Source: Thermasporomyces sp040195635
Lineage (GTDB): Bacteria > Actinomycetota > Actinomycetes > Propionibacteriales > Actinopolymorphaceae
Assembly: GCF_040195635.1 (NCBI RefSeq)
Contig: NZ_JBEFTX010000001.1
Location: 682,001-746,000 of the forward strand
Reading direction: 5' to 3'
DNA: 64,000 nucleotides
The notes beneath the pieces were generated by a model. It was not told the origin of the DNA. It ran no database searches and saw only the letters and a list, made by a program, of their open reading frames with translations. Shown here piece after piece: positions 24,111 to 33,054 of the stretch (the stretch's first letter is position 1; each line of letters begins with the position of its first letter). The translations under genes and the position numbers were made by a program.

Positions 24111-26171
24111 GTGTGGGCTCCGATGCGTACGTCCGGGCGGTGGGCGCTCCTCGGCGCCGTCGCGGTCTTGTGCGCCGGTGCCGTGGTCCCCCTCGCCCCG
24201 CCGGTACGTGCCGGAGCCGCAGCGCCGCAGACAGGCACGGCAGGCACGGCGCCACAGGCTGACGTGTCAGCCGCCCCCCGCGACGTGCTCGGCCCCGATC
24301 CACTTCGCGCCCTCGCCGACGCCGCGAGGACCGGCGACATCCGTCGGCCCCGGATCGTTCCCGTCCGACCGGGCACGATCCCCGACGGACCGGGACTGAA
24401 GCGGGCACTCCAGCTCACCGTCGCCTCACCGCCCACCAGCCCGTACGCCGACGGCGAACGCGAGATCAGGATGGCGGCCCGGACTGCCGTGCCGCTGCGG
24501 GACGGCCACGCCGTCGTGGTGAGGTTCTGGGGCCGGTCGTTGCGGCGGGCCGACGCCCACGCCCGGTTCAACGTCGAGCAGGCCGGCGGCGACCACCGCA
24601 AGTCGGTGTCGGTCGCGCTCGAGTTCGGTCCCGAGTGGCGGGAGTACAAGTACCCCTTCCGGGTCGCGGGCAGCTACCCGGCGGGTGGTGCCCAGGCGTC
24701 GTTCTGGCTGGGTCACGGGCCGCAGACGCTGCAGATCGCGGGCTTCTCGCTCCGCGACCTCGGCCCGGGCGACCCGCCGGGGTTCCCGTCCTCGACCTAC
24801 GAGGGGCGGGGCGAGGACGCCACCTGGCGCGCAGAGGCACGGGCCCGCATCGACGCCTACCGCCAGGGCAACCTCGAGATCCGGGTGCGCGACGCGGCCG
24901 GCCGGCCGGTACGCAGGGCCGAGGTGGAGGTGGTCATGCGTGCGCATGCGTTCAGGTTCGGTACGGCCGTCGACGCCGCCACCCTCGGCTCCCACGCCCA
25001 GTACCACCAGGTGCTGCGGTCCACGTTCAACCACGGCACCCTCGGCAACGACCTCAGATGGTCGGCGTGGGAGAACACCCGACATCGCCGGCAGGCCACC
25101 CTGCCCGCCCTCGACTGGATGCGTACGGCGGGAATGACCACCACCGGGCACGCCCTGCTGTGGCCGGGCTGGCGGCGGATGCCCGAGGACGTCCGGAAGC
25201 TGCGGGGTCGGCCGACACTGCTGCGGGAACGGGTCAACCGGCACATCGGCGACGAGGTGGGTGCCCTGCGCGGCACGATCGACGTCTGGGATGTCGTGAA
25301 CGAGCCGTACGCCATGCACGACCTGCAGGACGTCCTCGGACCGGACGAGGTGGCGTCGTGGTTCCGACTGGCCGACCGGGCCGACCCGTCCGCGCGGCTG
25401 TTCGTCAACGACTACGACATCCTCGACGACCACGGCTGGAACCGCCGCCACCAGGACTATCTCTTCACGCTCGTCGAGAAGCTTCGGGACGAGGGCGTCC
25501 CCGTCGAGGGAGTCGGATTCCAGGCCCACTTCGCCACTCCGCAGCTGACGCCGCCCGCCGATCTCGTCCCCATCCTCGACCGGTACGCCCGCCTCGGCGT
25601 TCCGCTGGAGGTCAGCGAGTTCGACGTGACGACGACCGACGAAGACCTCCAGGCGGACTACACCCGCGACTTCCTCACCGTGGCGTTCAGCCATCCGGCC
25701 GTCACCCGGATCACCACGTGGGGGTTCTGGGAGCCGATCCACTGGAGTCCGTCGGCGGCGATGTACCGGGCAGACTTCACGCCCAAGCCGAACGCGGCCG
25801 CGTGGCGGAACCTCATCTACCACGACTGGTGGACCCGGGCTGGCGGGCGTACGAACGGCGGAGGCGAGTACACGACCCGGGGCTTCCTCGGCGACTACGA
25901 CGTCAGCGTCAGGGTCGGCCAGGCGGTCGAGCGCCGCCGGGTGTCGATGCCGAGCCGGGCCGGGACGTTGGTGACCGTCGTGGTCGACCCGACGGCAACG
26001 TCGCCTCCAGACACCCGTGAGACCTCCGGTGGCGACTGGTGGCCGTGGCCCGACGTCTGGTCGGCCGGGAGCGTCCGGGTAGCCATCCTGCTCGGGCCGC
26101 CCGTCGCTCTGGCCGTGGCGGTCGCGGCCATGGCGTACGCCCGGAAGCACGGCAGGAGGCGGGTCACGTGA
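24111..26171 (+). CDS. GH10-family endo-beta-xylanase-like glycoside hydrolase, secreted and membrane-anchored
   Basis: Extracellular glycosidase of about 686 residues. The GTG at 24111 has GGAGG at 9 bp; a signal peptide (MRTSGRWALLGAVAVLCAG) follows. Residues about 90-220 form a carbohydrate-binding-like jelly-roll (VVRFWGRSL ... ASFWLGHG). The GH10 barrel has its acid/base Glu398 in WDVVNEPYA and nucleophile Glu503 in EVSEFDVTT, 105 residues apart as expected. After the barrel come a short beta domain and a C-terminal hydrophobic helix with a basic tail (YARKHGRRR), which suggests membrane anchoring. Xylan is the typical GH10 substrate but was not shown here. It interrupts the usual suf-ABC-ctaA order. 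Confidence 0.88.
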   Translation: MWAPMRTSGRWALLGAVAVLCAGAVVPLAPPVRAGAAAPQTGTAGTAPQADVSAAPRDVLGPDPLRALADAARTGDIRRPRIVPVRPGTIPDGPGLKRALQLTVASPPTSPYADGEREIRMAARTAVPLRDGHAVVVRFWGRSLRRADAHARFNVEQAGGDHRKSVSVALEFGPEWREYKYPFRVAGSYPAGGAQASFWLGHGPQTLQIAGFSLRDLGPGDPPGFPSSTYEGRGEDATWRAEARARIDAYRQGNLEIRVRDAAGRPVRRAEVEVVMRAHAFRFGTAVDAATLGSHAQYHQVLRSTFNHGTLGNDLRWSAWENTRHRRQATLPALDWMRTAGMTTTGHALLWPGWRRMPEDVRKLRGRPTLLRERVNRHIGDEVGALRGTIDVWDVVNEPYAMHDLQDVLGPDEVASWFRLADRADPSARLFVNDYDILDDHGWNRRHQDYLFTLVEKLRDEGVPVEGVGFQAHFATPQLTPPADLVPILDRYARLGVPLEVSEFDVTTTDEDLQADYTRDFLTVAFSHPAVTRITTWGFWEPIHWSPSAAMYRADFTPKPNAAAWRNLIYHDWWTRAGGRTNGGGEYTTRGFLGDYDVSVRVGQAVERRRVSMPSRAGTLVTVVVDPTATSPPDTRETSGGDWWPWPDVWSAGSVRVAILLGPPVALAVAVAAMAYARKHGRRRVT

Positions 26172-26189
26172 CGCGAGGGGACCGCCTCT

Positions 26190-26195
26190 TAGACT
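26190..26195 (+). promoter_or_regulatory. -10 box for the ABC transporter operon
   Basis: TAGACT lies 7 bp before the GTG at 26203, which predicts a leaderless transcript for the ABC pair. Confidence 0.45.
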
Positions 26196-26202
26196 CGCCC
26201 TC

Positions 26203-27138
26203 GTGGGTGAGCTCGTCGTCGAGGTCGAGGACCTCGTGGTGCGGTACGGGCGGGGAAGCAGCGCCGTCACCGCTGTCGACGGGCTGAGCCTCACGGTCGG
26301 CCAGGCCACCGTGACGGCGATTCTCGGGCCCAACGGTGCCGGCAAGACGACGACGATCGAGACCTGCGAGGGCTACCGGAGACCGAGCGGCGGACGGGTT
26401 CGCGTGCTCGGCCTCGATCCGGTGCGCGACCGGCGACAGCTTGTGCCCCGGCTCGGCGTCATGCTCCAGGACGGCGGCGCCTGGTCCGGCGTACGCGCCG
26501 TGGAGATGCTGCGGCATATCGCCCGTTTGCACGCCCATCCGCTCGATGTGGACATGCTGGTACGCCGGCTCGACCTGGGCTCCTGCGGCGCCACCACCTA
26601 CCGCCGGCTCTCCGGCGGCGAACGCCAACGCCTCGCCCTCGCGATGGCGATCGTCGGGCGGCCGGAACTCGTGTTCCTCGACGAACCCACGGCGGGCCTC
26701 GACCCTCTGGCCAGGCGTACGACCTGGGAGCTCATCGAGGACCTCCGCACCGACGGGGTGGCGGTGGTGTTGACCACCCACCACATGGACGAGGCCGAAC
26801 GACTTGCCGACCAGGTCCACGTCATCGACCACGGAACCGTGATCGCGTCCGGGTCCCCTGCCGAGCTCACCTCGCGGGGAGCGGCGAACACGCTGCGGTT
26901 CCGCGGTCCCGCAGGGCTCGACGTGCGCTCGCTGCGCGCGGCACTGCCCGAAGGCTGCGAGGTACGCGAGCCCCTGCCCGGTAGCTACGTGATCCAGGGG
27001 ACGGTCGACCCGCACCTGCTGGCGACGGTGACGGCGTGGTGTGCCTCCAACGGCGTACTCCCCGACGACCTCGCCGTCGAGCGGCACAGCCTCGAGGACG
27101 TGTTCCTCGAGCTCACCGGGCGGGAGCTGCACCGGTGA
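26203..27138 (+). CDS. ABC transporter ATP-binding protein
   Basis: ATPase of a drug/lipid-type (CcmA/DrrA-like) exporter, 311 residues from a GTG. Walker A GPNGAGKTT, signature RLSGGERQR, Walker B LVFLDEPTAGLDP and VLTTHHMDEAERLAD are present, followed by a C-terminal regulatory extension of about 90 residues. It overlaps the permease gene by 4 bp. The same pair often sits next to ctaA and sufR in actinomycetes; substrate is unknown. Confidence 0.9.
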   Translation: MGELVVEVEDLVVRYGRGSSAVTAVDGLSLTVGQATVTAILGPNGAGKTTTIETCEGYRRPSGGRVRVLGLDPVRDRRQLVPRLGVMLQDGGAWSGVRAVEMLRHIARLHAHPLDVDMLVRRLDLGSCGATTYRRLSGGERQRLALAMAIVGRPELVFLDEPTAGLDPLARRTTWELIEDLRTDGVAVVLTTHHMDEAERLADQVHVIDHGTVIASGSPAELTSRGAANTLRFRGPAGLDVRSLRAALPEGCEVREPLPGSYVIQGTVDPHLLATVTAWCASNGVLPDDLAVERHSLEDVFLELTGRELHR

Positions 27139-27965
27139 CCCCGCGGTCCGCGGCGTCGGAGGCCGGGATGTCGGCGGTGGGAGGGACGTTCGCGCCCGCG
27201 CCGGGCCGCGCGCCCTGGCCCCGGATGGTCCTCGCGCAGGGCCTGATGGAGGCGCGCCTGCTGCTCCGCAACGGCGAACAACTGGTGCTCGCGCTCGTCA
27301 TCCCGCTGCTGCTGCTGGTGATCGGCGCGCTCGCGCCCGGGCTCGACCTCGGATCGGCGGCCGGCGGCGCGCGGCGGATCGACCTCTTGGTGCCCGGCGT
27401 GATCGCACTCGCCGTCATGTCGACGGCCTTCACCAGCGTGGCCATCGCGACCGCGTTCGAACGCAGGTACGGCGTCCTCAAGCGGCTCGGCACATCACCG
27501 CTGTCACGGACCGGGCTGCTGGCCGGCAAGCTGCTGGCGGTCGTCCTGGTCGAGATGCTGCAACTCGTCCTGGTGGTGGGCGCCGGCTGGTTGCTGGGTT
27601 GGCGACCCGGCGTGGGTGTGGGCGGCGCCGCGGCGGCGTTGGTGCTGCTGGTGGTGGGGACCTGCGCGTTTTCCTCGCTCGGCCTGCTGATGGCGGGGAC
27701 CGTCCGTGCGGAGGCGACCCTCGCGGCGGCCAACCTCGTCTACATCCTCCTGCTCGTGGGTGGAGCGACGCTGGTGCCTGTGGAGGCGTACCCCGCGCTT
27801 CTCCAGCCGGTGATCGGCTGGCTGCCGTCTGGGGCGCTCGCGGAGGGACTGCGTCATGCGTTCTCCGATCCCTCCTGGGGCGGTGTGGGCGGGTTCGTGG
27901 GCGTCCTCCTCGGCTGGGCAGTCCTGGGCGGGATCGCCACCGCCCGCACCTTCCGCTGGGAGTAG
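27135..27965 (+). CDS. ABC-2 type transporter permease
   Basis: Six-helix ABC-2 permease of 276 residues from a GTG overlapping the ATPase stop. The first 35 residues are a polar leader, then ARLLLRNGEQLVLALVIPLLLLVIG begins helix 1; ERRYGVLKRLGTSPLSRTGLLAGKLL is the typical cytoplasmic ABC-2 loop. Works with the preceding ATPase. Confidence 0.88.
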   Translation: MTPRSAASEAGMSAVGGTFAPAPGRAPWPRMVLAQGLMEARLLLRNGEQLVLALVIPLLLLVIGALAPGLDLGSAAGGARRIDLLVPGVIALAVMSTAFTSVAIATAFERRYGVLKRLGTSPLSRTGLLAGKLLAVVLVEMLQLVLVVGAGWLLGWRPGVGVGGAAAALVLLVVGTCAFSSLGLLMAGTVRAEATLAAANLVYILLLVGGATLVPVEAYPALLQPVIGWLPSGALAEGLRHAFSDPSWGGVGGFVGVLLGWAVLGGIATARTFRWE

Positions 27966-28006
27966 TCGCCCGCCCTCTCGTCACGACGTCCAGCGGGGCG
28001 CGCACT

Positions 28007-28124
28007 CCCATGATCATGGGCGTGGCGCACTCCCATTTCTCCTTGGCGTGGGGCCCTCCCGTGATCATGAAGACTTTCGGCGTATACACGACTTTTCCTT
28101 CATGATCACGATCATGATCACGGG
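28007..28124. repeat. Intergenic palindromic repeat cluster (TGATCA family), copy 1
   Basis: The ABC-ctaA gap holds CCCATGATCATGGG (28007-28020) and then an imperfect palindrome whose ends are GTGATCATGAAG (28061) and CTTCATGATCAC (28098-28109), followed by a further ATCATGATCACGGG. Its centre contains CGGCGTAT. A related element lies at 56979-57046 in opposite orientation. It could form a stem-loop in RNA or be a mobile REP-like unit. Confidence 0.75.
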
Positions 28125-28203
28125 AAGAACGGGTTGGTGGTGAGGAGGTGGACCCCCGAAGGGGCGCCGGACACCCGAGGGCGGCGCGGGTGGCGGTGGT
28201 ACC

Positions 28204-28209
28204 TACGCT
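28204..28209 (+). promoter_or_regulatory. -10 box for ctaA
   Basis: TACGCT ends 7 bp before the GTG start of ctaA at 28217, as for a leaderless actinomycete transcript. Confidence 0.4.
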
Positions 28210-28216
28210 TTACCGC

Positions 28217-29149
28217 GTGTCACTCCCCCGCCCCACCGCGGCACTGATGCGCAGGCTCGCCGTGGCCGCCCTCGTCGCCAATGTCGGGATCGTCGTCACC
28301 GGTGGCGCCGTCCGGCTCACCGGGTCCGGCCTCGGCTGCCCGACCTGGCCGCGGTGCAGCGCGGAGTCGCTCACCACCCATCCCGAGCTGGGTATTCACG
28401 GCACGATCGAGTTCGGCAACCGGCTGCTCACCTTCGCGGTCGCGATCGCCGTCGGCCTGGCGTGGCTCGCCGCCCTGCGCCTCCGGCCGCGCCGGCCCGA
28501 CCTCGTACGGCTGTCCACCGTTCTCCTGCTCGGCGTGCCCTTCCAGGCCGTGATGGGCGGCGTCACCGTCCTCACCGAGCTCAATCCGTGGGTCGTGTCC
28601 GCGCACTTCATGGTGTCGCCGGCCCTCATCGCGGTCGCCGTGGTGCTCGTCCGACGTACCCGGGAAGGTGGCGGCGCTCCGGTGCCGACCGTCCCGTCCG
28701 CCGTCCGCCGGCTGGCGCAGGTGGCGCTCGCGGCCACGTTCGCCGTGATGTACGCCGGCACCGTCGTCACCGGGAGCGGACCCCACGCCGGTGACGATCG
28801 CGCTCCGCGCAACGGTCTCGACTCCGCGATGCTCAGCCAACTCCACGCCGATCTGGTGTTCCTGCTCGTCGGACTCACTGTCGGCCTCCTGCTGGCCCTC
28901 CACGCGACCGGCGCACCCCCGCGGGCCCGCCGGGCGGCCACGTGGCTGCTCGCCGTCGAGCTGGCCCAGGGAGGGGTGGGCTTCGTGCAGTACGCCACCG
29001 ACCTGCCGGTCGCGCTCGTCGGCCTCCACCTGCTCGGCGCGGCGGTGACCGTGGCGATGGCGGCCTGGGTGGTCGTCGGTACGCAGGAACGCGCCGACGA
29101 CCCGGCGGGTTCGGCGGACGAGGACCAGGCCCGGCTCGCGACCGTCTGA
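28217..29149 (+). CDS. ctaA: Haem A synthase (COX15/CtaA)
   Basis: Membrane enzyme oxidising haem O to haem A for cytochrome aa3 oxidase; 310 residues from the GTG at 28217. Seen are VTGGAVRLTGSGLGCPTWPRC (loop cysteine pair), the haem-ligand histidines in GIHGTIEFGNRL and SAHFMVSPALI, and in the second half GTVVTGSGPHAGD and LHADLVF/GLHLLGA. About eight membrane helices. The partner ctaB lies 8 kb away at 36935. Confidence 0.93.
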   Translation: MSLPRPTAALMRRLAVAALVANVGIVVTGGAVRLTGSGLGCPTWPRCSAESLTTHPELGIHGTIEFGNRLLTFAVAIAVGLAWLAALRLRPRRPDLVRLSTVLLLGVPFQAVMGGVTVLTELNPWVVSAHFMVSPALIAVAVVLVRRTREGGGAPVPTVPSAVRRLAQVALAATFAVMYAGTVVTGSGPHAGDDRAPRNGLDSAMLSQLHADLVFLLVGLTVGLLLALHATGAPPRARRAATWLLAVELAQGGVGFVQYATDLPVALVGLHLLGAAVTVAMAAWVVVGTQERADDPAGSADEDQARLATV

Positions 29150-29190
29150 GGGCTTCCGCCGCTCGAGGCCGGCTGGTCCCGACGCTTCGC

Positions 29191-30096
29191 TCAGAACGCC
29201 GGGGCGAAATCCCGGCATACCTCCTGGAGCGCGGAGACGAGCGCGGCCGCCGCGGGTGGATCGGGTGGATGCCCGTACGTCGCGGCGGCGACATGGCGCA
29301 CCGAGCCGTGCAACCGATCGATCCGTACGCCTGGATGCCGGGATGCGGTGAGCGCCAGAGCCGGGAGGGTCGCCACTGCCACGCCCGCGGCCACGAGGGC
29401 CTGCACAGCAACGTAGTCGTCGGTCGTGTAGGCGATCCGCGGGGCGAACCCGGCTTCGCCGCAGCGCCGCACGAGGTCGGCACGGCAGCGTTCGCACCCA
29501 GCGACCCACGACTCGTCGGCGAAGGTGGCGACGTCGGTCCGCGGGCCGTGGCTGCGGCTGCCCTTCCTGGTGACGACGTAGATGGCCTCGTCGAGCAGGT
29601 GCGCCAGCCGGAGGTCGCTGTCGCTGCCCTCGTCGGGATCGTCGCCGTGCCGGAACACCAGAGCCACGTCGACCTCGCCGGACCGCAGCATCGCGAGACC
29701 TTCCGGTGGCTCCGCCTCGGCCAGGGAGAGCTCGACGCCCGGTGCCACTTCCTCGAGCCGACGTACCGCCACGGGGACCACGGTGCCGAGGGCCGAGGGA
29801 AACGCGGCCAGCCGTACCCGCCCCCGCCGCAACCCCACATGCGCGGCCAGCTCCGCCTCCGCCGCGTCGAGCCGGCCCAGGATCTCCTCCGCCCGGGCCG
29901 CGAGCATCCGTCCGGCTTCGGTGAGCCGGATCCCGCGTCCCGCCCGCTGTACGAGGCGGGCGCCGGTCTCCACCTCCAACCGGGCAAGGTGATGACTCAC
30001 CGAGGGTTGGGCGTAGTGCAGCTCACGCGCCGCGGCGGTGACCGAGCCGTGCTTGGCGACCGCGGCGAGAACCCGGAGCCGGGCGACGTCGAGCAT
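29191..30096 (-). CDS. LysR-family transcriptional regulator
   Basis: Regulator of 301 residues. N-terminal HTH MLDVARLRVLAAVAKHGSVTAAARELHYAQPSVSHHLARLE, then an effector domain (VRLAAFPSALGTVVPVAVRRLEE ... VALVFRHGDDPDEG). ATG at 30096 is chosen because it begins the HTH; an ATG at 30105 is 3 codons longer. Divergent from the threonine dehydratase-like gene, which it probably controls. Confidence 0.92.
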   Translation of the reverse strand: MLDVARLRVLAAVAKHGSVTAAARELHYAQPSVSHHLARLEVETGARLVQRAGRGIRLTEAGRMLAARAEEILGRLDAAEAELAAHVGLRRGRVRLAAFPSALGTVVPVAVRRLEEVAPGVELSLAEAEPPEGLAMLRSGEVDVALVFRHGDDPDEGSDSDLRLAHLLDEAIYVVTRKGSRSHGPRTDVATFADESWVAGCERCRADLVRRCGEAGFAPRIAYTTDDYVAVQALVAAGVAVATLPALALTASRHPGVRIDRLHGSVRHVAAATYGHPPDPPAAAALVSALQEVCRDFAPAF

Positions 30097-30101
30097 GCGG
30101 T

Positions 30102-30116
30102 GCATCGTATCGATGC
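30102..30116. promoter_or_regulatory. Candidate LysR operator
   Basis: Perfect inverted repeat GCATCG-TAT-CGATGC in the 84-bp gap between the divergent LysR and dehydratase-like genes. Placement fits an autoregulatory LysR site. Confidence 0.4.
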
Positions 30117-30180
30117 GATCTATGGAACATCGAGACAAGTGGCATTGGGCGAATACGAAACTGTGCCGGAGCCTGGAGCC

Positions 30181-31137
30181 ATGCGCCTACCTTGCTTCAC
30201 CGACGTCCTCCGCGCCGGTCAGACGCTCCGGCCGCACCTGCCGCCCACACCGGCCTGGTCCTATCCCGCCCTGGACGCGGCGTGCGGGGCTCATGTGGTG
30301 GTCAAGCACGAGAACGTCCAGCCCACCGGTGCGTTCAAGGTCCGCGGCGGGCTGACGCTGCTCGCCACCATGCCGGCCGCCGAGCGCGACCGTGGAGTGG
30401 TGACCTACTCGACCGGCAACCATGCCCAGTCGATCGCCTACGCGGCTCGGGAGTTCCGCGCGCCCTGCACGGTCGTCATGCCCGAAGGCGCGAACGAGTC
30501 CAAGCACCGTGCGGTCGAGGCGCTGGGTGCGACCGTGCTGCTGCGTGGCACGACGCTCGAGGAGTCCGCGACCGCCGCCACGCTGCTCGCCACCCGGTGT
30601 GGTGCGCGGCTCGTCAGTCCGGCCGACGAACCCGCGCTGATCGCCGGCGTCGGTACGGCCTACCTCGAACTGCTCACGGCGGCACCTGATCTCGACGTCA
30701 TCGTCGTACCGGTGGGAGGTGGGAGCAACGCCGCCGCGGCCAGCCTGGTGGTGCGTACCCTCGCGCCGCACATCGAGGTGATCGGAGTCCAGTCCGACGC
30801 CGCACCGGCCGCGCACGACTCCTGGCATGCGGGGCACCTGGTCGAGCGCCCCAACCGTACGGAGGTCGAAGGGCTGTCGACCGGCCGCGGCTTCGCGCTG
30901 ACGCAGCAACTGATGCGGGACGGTCTCGCCGGCTTCGTCCTCGTCAGCGACAACGACATCCGTGCCGCCCAGCGGTTGTTACTGAGCCGCGCCCACACCC
31001 TCGCCGAGGGTGCGGGCGCGGCCGGGTTGGCGGTCGTTCTGGGCGATCCGCCGAGGTTCGCCGGGCGTCAGGTCGGCATCGTGTGTACCGGCGCGAACGC
31101 CTCGCTCGACCAGCTACGAAGCCTGCTGGCCGCGTGA
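30181..31137 (+). CDS. Threonine/serine dehydratase-like PLP enzyme
   Basis: Fold-type II PLP enzyme of 318 residues that likely deaminates L-threonine or L-serine. The PLP lysine is in PTGAFKVRGG, with STGNHAQSIAYAA as the Asn loop, the phosphate cradle VPVGGGSNAAAA, and a C-terminal CTGANAS. No ACT regulatory domain, so it is a catabolic (or serine racemase/hydroxyaspartate-type) variant. The ATG is in a GAGCC context. Its end overlaps the convergent helicase gene by 24 bp. Confidence 0.87.
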   Translation: MRLPCFTDVLRAGQTLRPHLPPTPAWSYPALDAACGAHVVVKHENVQPTGAFKVRGGLTLLATMPAAERDRGVVTYSTGNHAQSIAYAAREFRAPCTVVMPEGANESKHRAVEALGATVLLRGTTLEESATAATLLATRCGARLVSPADEPALIAGVGTAYLELLTAAPDLDVIVVPVGGGSNAAAASLVVRTLAPHIEVIGVQSDAAPAAHDSWHAGHLVERPNRTEVEGLSTGRGFALTQQLMRDGLAGFVLVSDNDIRAAQRLLLSRAHTLAEGAGAAGLAVVLGDPPRFAGRQVGIVCTGANASLDQLRSLLAA

Positions 31138-32787
31138 GACCTGGCCCTTGGGGCGTCCGCGGCGAAAACCGTCCGCGGTCTGGTGGTCGTGCGGACGCCA
31201 GGAGTTCTTGGACGAGCCCCGCCGGTTGCCGCTCGGGCGCCCCCGCCCGTTGGTGGGGCGACCGCTGCGGGCTGGCCGGCCGGAGGCGGTCGCCTGCGGT
31301 CGTACGACGATCGGCGTGCCGGAGGTGGCGACGTCGCGCACCGCGGTGTGACCGGGCTCGACGTCGACGGCCGTCGCGCTCACCTTGGCCTGCTTGTGCA
31401 TCCGGTCGACCTCACGCCGCTGGTCGTGGTGGACGAGCGACACGACCGTCCCGGTCGCACCGGCCCGCGCCGTGCGCCCTGAGCGGTGGAGGTAGTCCTT
31501 GTGGTCGGCCGACGGGTCGAAGTGCACCACGAGGTCCACGTCGTCGACGTGGATACCCCGGGCTGCGACGTCGGTCGCGATGAGCACCCGGGGCGAGCCC
31601 GCCGAGAATCCGGCCAACGCCTTGCGCCTGGCACCCTGCTTGAGGTTGCCGTGGATGGCGACGGACTCGACGCCGGACTGGCGCAACTGCCGGACCAGCC
31701 GGTCGGCGCCGTGCTTGGTGCGTACGAAGAACAGCGAACGCCCGGGCCGGGACGCGATCTCGGCCGCGACCGCGACCTTGTCCTCTGGGCGCAGGGTGAA
31801 GACCCGGTGCTCCACCGACTCGATCGGTGCGGCTGCCGCGGCGACGGCATGGAATGCCGGGTCACTGAGGTACCGGCCGACCAACCGGCTCACGCCGCGG
31901 TCGAGGGTCGCCGAGAACAGCATCCGCTGCCCGCCGGCCGGCGTCAGGTCGAGGATGCGGGTCACCGCCGGAAGGAACCCGAGGTCGGCCATGTAGTCGG
32001 CCTCGTCCAGAACGCTGATCCTGACGTCGCTGAGACGGCATTCGCCCTGCTCGATCAGGTCGATGAGACGACCCGGCGTGGCGACCACGATGTCGACACC
32101 ATCACGGAGGGCGAAGACCTGACGGCGCATCGACGAACCGCCGTAGACCGTGGTCAGCTCGATGCCGAGCCGCCGGCCCAACGGCGCGAGCGCGTCCGCA
32201 ACCTGCTGGGCCAGCTCACGGGTGGGGACGAGGACGAGTCCGCGAGGGTTGCCGGGCGTCCGCTCCCGCACTGTTTCGGCGAGCGCGGCGAGCATCGGCA
32301 GCCCGAACGCCAGTGTCTTGCCCGAGCCCGTCTGCGCCCGGCCGAGCACGTCTCTCCCGGCGAGCGCGTCGGGCAGGGTCCTCGCCTGGATCGGGAAGGG
32401 CTGGCGGATGCCGCGACGACTCAGCGCCTCGGCCAGTCGCTCGGGCAGGTCGGTGTCGGAGAAGCTCTCCGGCAGATCGGCCGGCTCGACCCGCGCGGCC
32501 GCGTCGAGGGCGGCGTCGAGCTCCCGCTCACGGGCTCGATCGGCGTCGACCGGGCGCGGCTGGGTCGCCGGTCGTGCGGACTGGCGTCGGGCGAACCGGC
32601 CACGGTCGTTGGACCTTCCGCCACGGCGCTCACCGGACGACTGGTTGCCATACGTACGACGACCGCCCTGGGAACCGGAGTTCGCGGAGCGGGCGGAGTT
32701 CGGGTTGTCGCGGCGCTGGCCCTTGCCGGACCGCGAGGACGAGCTGGTTCGGGCACGGGGCGTGGACGTGTTGGGGCTTTGTGGCAT
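31114..32787 (-). CDS. DEAD/DEAH-box ATP-dependent RNA helicase
   Basis: RNA helicase of 557 residues. A basic, Ser/Arg-rich N-terminal tail of about 85 residues precedes the Q motif (RGIRQPFPIQARTLP). Then come GRAQTGSGKT (I), VPTRELA (Ia), TPGRLID (Ib), DEAD in VLDEADYM (II), FSAT (III), RGIHVDDVDLVVHFD (V) and HRSGRTARAG (VI). The C-terminus is an RGG/Arg-Pro-rich tail. Likely role in ribosome assembly or cold adaptation. The 267-bp upstream gap (32788-33054) holds no gene I can support and may be a long 5' UTR. Confidence 0.93.
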   Translation of the reverse strand: MPQSPNTSTPRARTSSSSRSGKGQRRDNPNSARSANSGSQGGRRTYGNQSSGERRGGRSNDRGRFARRQSARPATQPRPVDADRARERELDAALDAAARVEPADLPESFSDTDLPERLAEALSRRGIRQPFPIQARTLPDALAGRDVLGRAQTGSGKTLAFGLPMLAALAETVRERTPGNPRGLVLVPTRELAQQVADALAPLGRRLGIELTTVYGGSSMRRQVFALRDGVDIVVATPGRLIDLIEQGECRLSDVRISVLDEADYMADLGFLPAVTRILDLTPAGGQRMLFSATLDRGVSRLVGRYLSDPAFHAVAAAAAPIESVEHRVFTLRPEDKVAVAAEIASRPGRSLFFVRTKHGADRLVRQLRQSGVESVAIHGNLKQGARRKALAGFSAGSPRVLIATDVAARGIHVDDVDLVVHFDPSADHKDYLHRSGRTARAGATGTVVSLVHHDQRREVDRMHKQAKVSATAVDVEPGHTAVRDVATSGTPIVVRPQATASGRPARSGRPTNGRGRPSGNRRGSSKNSWRPHDHQTADGFRRGRPKGQVSRGQQAS

Positions 32788-33054
32788 GAAGAAGGAATGC
32801 TCCGTCGTGTTGGACAAGCGGCCGCGACTTCCGGTCGAAGGCTCGCACGACATCCGGCGACTGAGGCACCGGACCGAACGGAACACTCGGAAAGCGACCA
32901 CGCGGGCGGCTCGCCCGCAGGAGAGACGGCGGAGGCCGTCGGGTGGAAGTGTACCCGGACCAGGACTCGTTCAGTCGATCCGGTCCGTCCTGGCACTTTC
33001 GCCGCCGTCGATCGCGCACGATGGTGGGGCCAGGAACGATCCCGGGGGACGCCG

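Noticed and set aside
31486..33054. Very long plus-strand open frame running antisense through the helicase gene into the MFS gene
   Set aside because: It is the shadow of the DEAD-box gene in high-GC sequence; the product upstream of 33055 has no family features and the MFS protein starts at 33055.
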